A stretch of DNA of 64,000 nucleotides, taken from JANSWY01 sp965243755 (GTDB lineage Bacteria; Bacteroidota; Bacteroidia; Cytophagales; Cyclobacteriaceae). The position numbers were made by a program, and so were the translations under genes. Positions 61,264 through 64,000 of this stretch are shown here, one piece after another; positions within the stretch are counted from its first letter, which is position 1; each line of letters opens with the position of its first letter. The notes beneath the pieces are model-generated. The model saw only the letters and a program-made list of their open reading frames with translations, was not told where the DNA came from and made no database searches. The stretch spans positions 1,093,097 to 1,157,096 of the forward strand of contig CBDEVW010000006.1 in NCBI GenBank assembly GCA_965243755.1, given 5' to 3'.

Positions 61264-64000
61264 TTACCATCCCGGCAAAATATTGAATCCCATTCCCGGC
61301 CTGAACCCATCCTGTAATGGCACGGCATAGAAAGGTTCAATAATCAATCCTCCAATATTTATTCGGTAGGAGAGTCCCACACTGGTGACAAGCAAAGGGT
61401 CCGACCTGTAGGTATTAGTTCCCAAATCGGTGGTTGTATCATCAAAAAGGCTGCTGTAATGGTGATAAGCGACTCCACTGTCCACAAACAACGCCAGGTC
61501 GGAAAACAGGAATTTCGAAGGAATCAGAGACAATTGTTTTGGCCCTGTAAACGGAACCCGCAATTCCATACTCATCATGCTAATTTTGGTGCCAACCATC
61601 TGATCCAGCATAAATGAATAGTCATACTGGAAGGAATTGACCAGACGGTTTAATGAATACCCCCGCACAAGTCCGGGATAACCAATATATAATGGCTGCA
61701 GTTGATTACTATTGCCATACCGTCCATAGTGCATAAGCCGGGTGGCAAACGTCACTGGTTTTACAAACACGTATTTTCTGTAATCGGCCATGAGTGAGTT
61801 GAAGTTCAGCGCACCGAAAACCTGTCCTGCCTCCAATCGGTACCTGGATCCCGATACCGGGGCAGTTATGGCAAAATTGGAATTGTCATGAACAAATGCC
61901 ACTGACAGGCTTTCCAGGAACATATCATTCGAATCTTTTATGCGTTCCCTGCCACTGGCTAATGGAACCGGACCGAAGTAATAAGTATGATACCTGGTCA
62001 ATGAGCGATGATAATAGGCCACTGAGCCCGAAAATTCGAACCTCTTGTGAACATTTAACGGGTAGTAAACACTGGCCGCCAGTTGTTCCTCAAATGTGCG
62101 GTAGAGATCAAACATATAGTGGTGAGCCAACAGGGTATCATTGCCAATGTAAAAAGGCTCCACTCCTCCATACCGCATGATGCCACTCCTGTAAGGGATA
62201 TGCGATACACTCACGCCCCATGGCAATCTCCCTTTTTGATTGACAAAGGCAGTTTGCATTGCAAAATCCTGAATCTCTCCATTTAATGAGACCGCTGTAA
62301 AGAATTGCTGATAACCCAGTATATCACTAAAAAACATATTAACACCACCATTTATTCCTGAGGCTGTCCCCAGGGAACTTGTGGCCACCCCAACACCTGC
62401 CTGACCACTGATGAAATCCAGTTTAAACTTTGGTTTATAAGGCACATGTTTGAGTGTAAATGCCGTGTCTGTGCTATTTGGAATTATGGCAGCAACAGAA
62501 GTGGTGACCTTATCTTGTACTGATGGAGGCAGATCATTATAATTTACTGATATTCTGTGGTCTATGAGCTTTAAATCTTCCTTGTCGTGCCTGTATATCT
62601 CAAACTGATTATGCATATAAATAGAATAGATCAGATCACCGCGCCCTGAGACACTAAAGGCAGGGGCGTAAGGGGTAATGCCCGTAATTCCGGTCCATAG
62701 TTTTGTTTTCCTTTCCAGCACTTCATTTTCCACATGATAGTAATACAGGTCACGAAAGCCATCATGATCCGACAGCAGCCAGATACCCTGCCCATCAGGA
62801 TCAAAACGTGGGTTCATTTGGTTTCCTCCAACATTGATTGAAGGCCTGTTGATTTCATAGGTGTTAAGGTCCAATACCTCGATTTGATAATAGAGATCAC
62901 CGTGCTCGGAGATGCGGTCCAGCGTATATCGGTCGGTGCTGTAAATCAACTTTTCGCCATCAGTTGACCATGAAGGCATTAGTTCACTATACCTGTCTTT
63001 AGTAAGCCTTTTGGTCTGGCCGCTTTGTAGCTCAATCAGAAAGAGATCCACATACCCATCTACTAATCCCGAAACCACAATATAATCTCCGATAGGGGAC
63101 CAGGAGGGCGTTCTGAAAGCTGGCACACCATCCAATTCATAATTACTCACTTTGCCGGAGAAGACATCCTGCACTACCAGTACATTCTTACCCTTTTGAA
63201 AACCGACATAAGCAATTCTCCGGCTATCAGGGCTCCATGTCGCTGATGTTTCTATGGATGCAATGGCATCCAGATGGCCCAACCGGGAAGTCGTTGTGAG
63301 TTTTTTGACTACTTTACCAGTTTGCACATCGGCCAAAAAAAGATCAAGCGCAAACAAGTCACGTTCGCTCACAAAGACGTAATAGCGACCATCAGGGCTG
63401 ATCTCAGGTCCGACATTGATCCGGGCCTCATCATCAATGGTTAGCCCGGTGGCAAGATCCGGGGTGACATTAAATAAACTGTCAACACCTGAGTAATAGC
63501 TACGCAATGACTTTTTCCACTGAGTACTGAATGCCCTGGAATCCATTCCTGTATTCCTTATCAAGGCCCTGTCTATCCCATATTGACCGGTTTCTATGAA
63601 CAACGGCAGCATTGCTTCTTCACCGTAAGTACCCACTACATATGCCCAAAACGCCTGTCCCCACCGATAGGGGAAGTATTCCGCCATGTTATAGAGGTCT
63701 TTGATGGAAGGCAGCCTGTTATGCTTCACGGCATCTCGCAACCACATACTGGTTTGTGGATCCGTTCTACCTACAGAAAGGTATTCCGCCATCCCTTCAA
63801 TCATCCATAAGGGCAGGTTACGAAAATCGATCAGGTTTGCTACGGTATCCTGTGGTTGTACCAATACCGTATCAGTAGCGGTTTTTTTCTTACCTCTTTT
63901 TCTTGGCATGGCTTTCAGGGTCTCCACTCTTTCGCGCTCCCTTTCATTATGACTGAAAATCAGGTGGTATTGAAATGCATGCACCAACTCATGACCAAGC
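61264..64000 (-). CDS. Peptidase-MA/TolB-propeller/Omp85-like barrel protein (partial, 5' end beyond window)
   Basis: At least 911 codons; the start lies outside the window because the frame stays open to base 64000. The first visible residues read LGHELVHAFQYHL, a gluzincin HExxH motif, with the third ligand in WMIEGMAEYLS. A TolB-like beta-propeller follows (SPDGRYYVFVSERD, ATWSPDSRRIAYVG, PSWSTDGEKLIYSTD). The last ~400 residues are a 16-strand Omp85/BamA-type barrel ending GMGFNILPGW. Similar envelope proteins occur in Bacteroidota. A surface or periplasmic protease linked to an outer-membrane pore is the likeliest reading. Confidence 0.85.
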   Translation of the reverse strand, partial: LGHELVHAFQYHLIFSHNERERERVETLKAMPRKRGKKKTATDTVLVQPQDTVANLIDFRNLPLWMIEGMAEYLSVGRTDPQTSMWLRDAVKHNRLPSIKDLYNMAEYFPYRWGQAFWAYVVGTYGEEAMLPLFIETGQYGIDRALIRNTGMDSRAFSTQWKKSLRSYYSGVDSLFNVTPDLATGLTIDDEARINVGPEISPDGRYYVFVSERDLFALDLFLADVQTGKVVKKLTTTSRLGHLDAIASIETSATWSPDSRRIAYVGFQKGKNVLVVQDVFSGKVSNYELDGVPAFRTPSWSPIGDYIVVSGLVDGYVDLFLIELQSGQTKRLTKDRYSELMPSWSTDGEKLIYSTDRYTLDRISEHGDLYYQIEVLDLNTYEINRPSINVGGNQMNPRFDPDGQGIWLLSDHDGFRDLYYYHVENEVLERKTKLWTGITGITPYAPAFSVSGRGDLIYSIYMHNQFEIYRHDKEDLKLIDHRISVNYNDLPPSVQDKVTTSVAAIIPNSTDTAFTLKHVPYKPKFKLDFISGQAGVGVATSSLGTASGINGGVNMFFSDILGYQQFFTAVSLNGEIQDFAMQTAFVNQKGRLPWGVSVSHIPYRSGIMRYGGVEPFYIGNDTLLAHHYMFDLYRTFEEQLAASVYYPLNVHKRFEFSGSVAYYHRSLTRYHTYYFGPVPLASGRERIKDSNDMFLESLSVAFVHDNSNFAITAPVSGSRYRLEAGQVFGALNFNSLMADYRKYVFVKPVTFATRLMHYGRYGNSNQLQPLYIGYPGLVRGYSLNRLVNSFQYDYSFMLDQMVGTKISMMSMELRVPFTGPKQLSLIPSKFLFSDLALFVDSGVAYHHYSSLFDDTTTDLGTNTYRSDPLLVTSVGLSYRINIGGLIIEPFYAVPLQDGFRPGMGFNILPGW

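Overview
The window comes from a member of the Bacteroidota, most likely a marine or soil Cytophagales-type gliding bacterium (the order is an inference). The grounds are a SusC/SusD pair, several CarboxypepD_reg-type TonB-dependent receptors, three secreted proteins ending in type IX secretion (T9SS) type A sorting domains, a DUF4249 lipoprotein, promoters of the TTTG/TAnnTTTG type, A/T-rich leaders without strong Shine-Dalgarno sites, and PadR regulators paired with large orphan FtsX/MacB-like permeases. No tRNA, rRNA, CRISPR array, phage module or intact insertion sequence was seen.

Layout. 1-4.5 kb: a beta-glucan/cello-oligosaccharide operon (GH9 lipoprotein, GPH-type symporter, GH1 beta-glucosidase). 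4.7-7.7 kb: a DinB-like protein, a 2OG-Fe(II) oxygenase and two gene-poor stretches. These hold a family of short repeats with CATCCCCCTT termini (MITE-like) and an exact 22-bp-period array of the palindrome AAGTAGCTACTT. 7.7-10.1 kb: an ArsR/SRPBCC/Crp cluster and a dehalogenase-like hydrolase. 10.1-13.3 kb: two histidine kinases. 13.4-16.3 kb: PadR plus orphan permease. 16.4-21 kb: a GATase-like protein, a leucine-rich-repeat protein and a TPR histidine kinase. 21.2-27.5 kb: a six-gene operon led by a TonB-dependent receptor. 27.5-34.2 kb: a second PadR, two tandem orphan permeases and a membrane adenylyl/guanylyl cyclase. 34.6-40.8 kb: an esterase-like protein and a SusCD pair, all on the minus strand. 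41.2-47.5 kb: a tightly overlapping four-gene cassette around an STN-domain TonB receptor. 47.5-50 kb: a TPR sensor kinase split by a one-base frameshift, with its NarL-type response regulator. 50-64 kb: envelope and secreted proteins (OmpA, T9SS cargo, an S74-chaperone protein, a Cu/Zn-SOD-like protein, a peptidase-propeller-barrel protein cut by the window end), a second ArsR/SRPBCC pair, a 122-bp tandem repeat and a deacetylase remnant.

Functional links that can be read from DNA. The TonB operon at 21.2 kb and the PadR at 27.5 kb have nearly identical promoters: GTTATA-N5-TATAAC operators centred 27-28 bp before a TATATTTG -7 element, followed by the same downstream half-site. The PadR therefore probably controls the receptor operon, itself and the two permeases behind it. 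The two ArsR/SRPBCC pairs share a promoter plan, one inverted repeat over -33 and one just after -7, but have different operator words. None of the systems is clearly new. The best candidates for undescribed biology are the 22-bp palindrome array, the PadR/orphan-permease/TonB regulon, the four-gene STN-receptor cassette, and a 122-bp tandem duplication that copies the leader and start codon of a secreted-protein gene.
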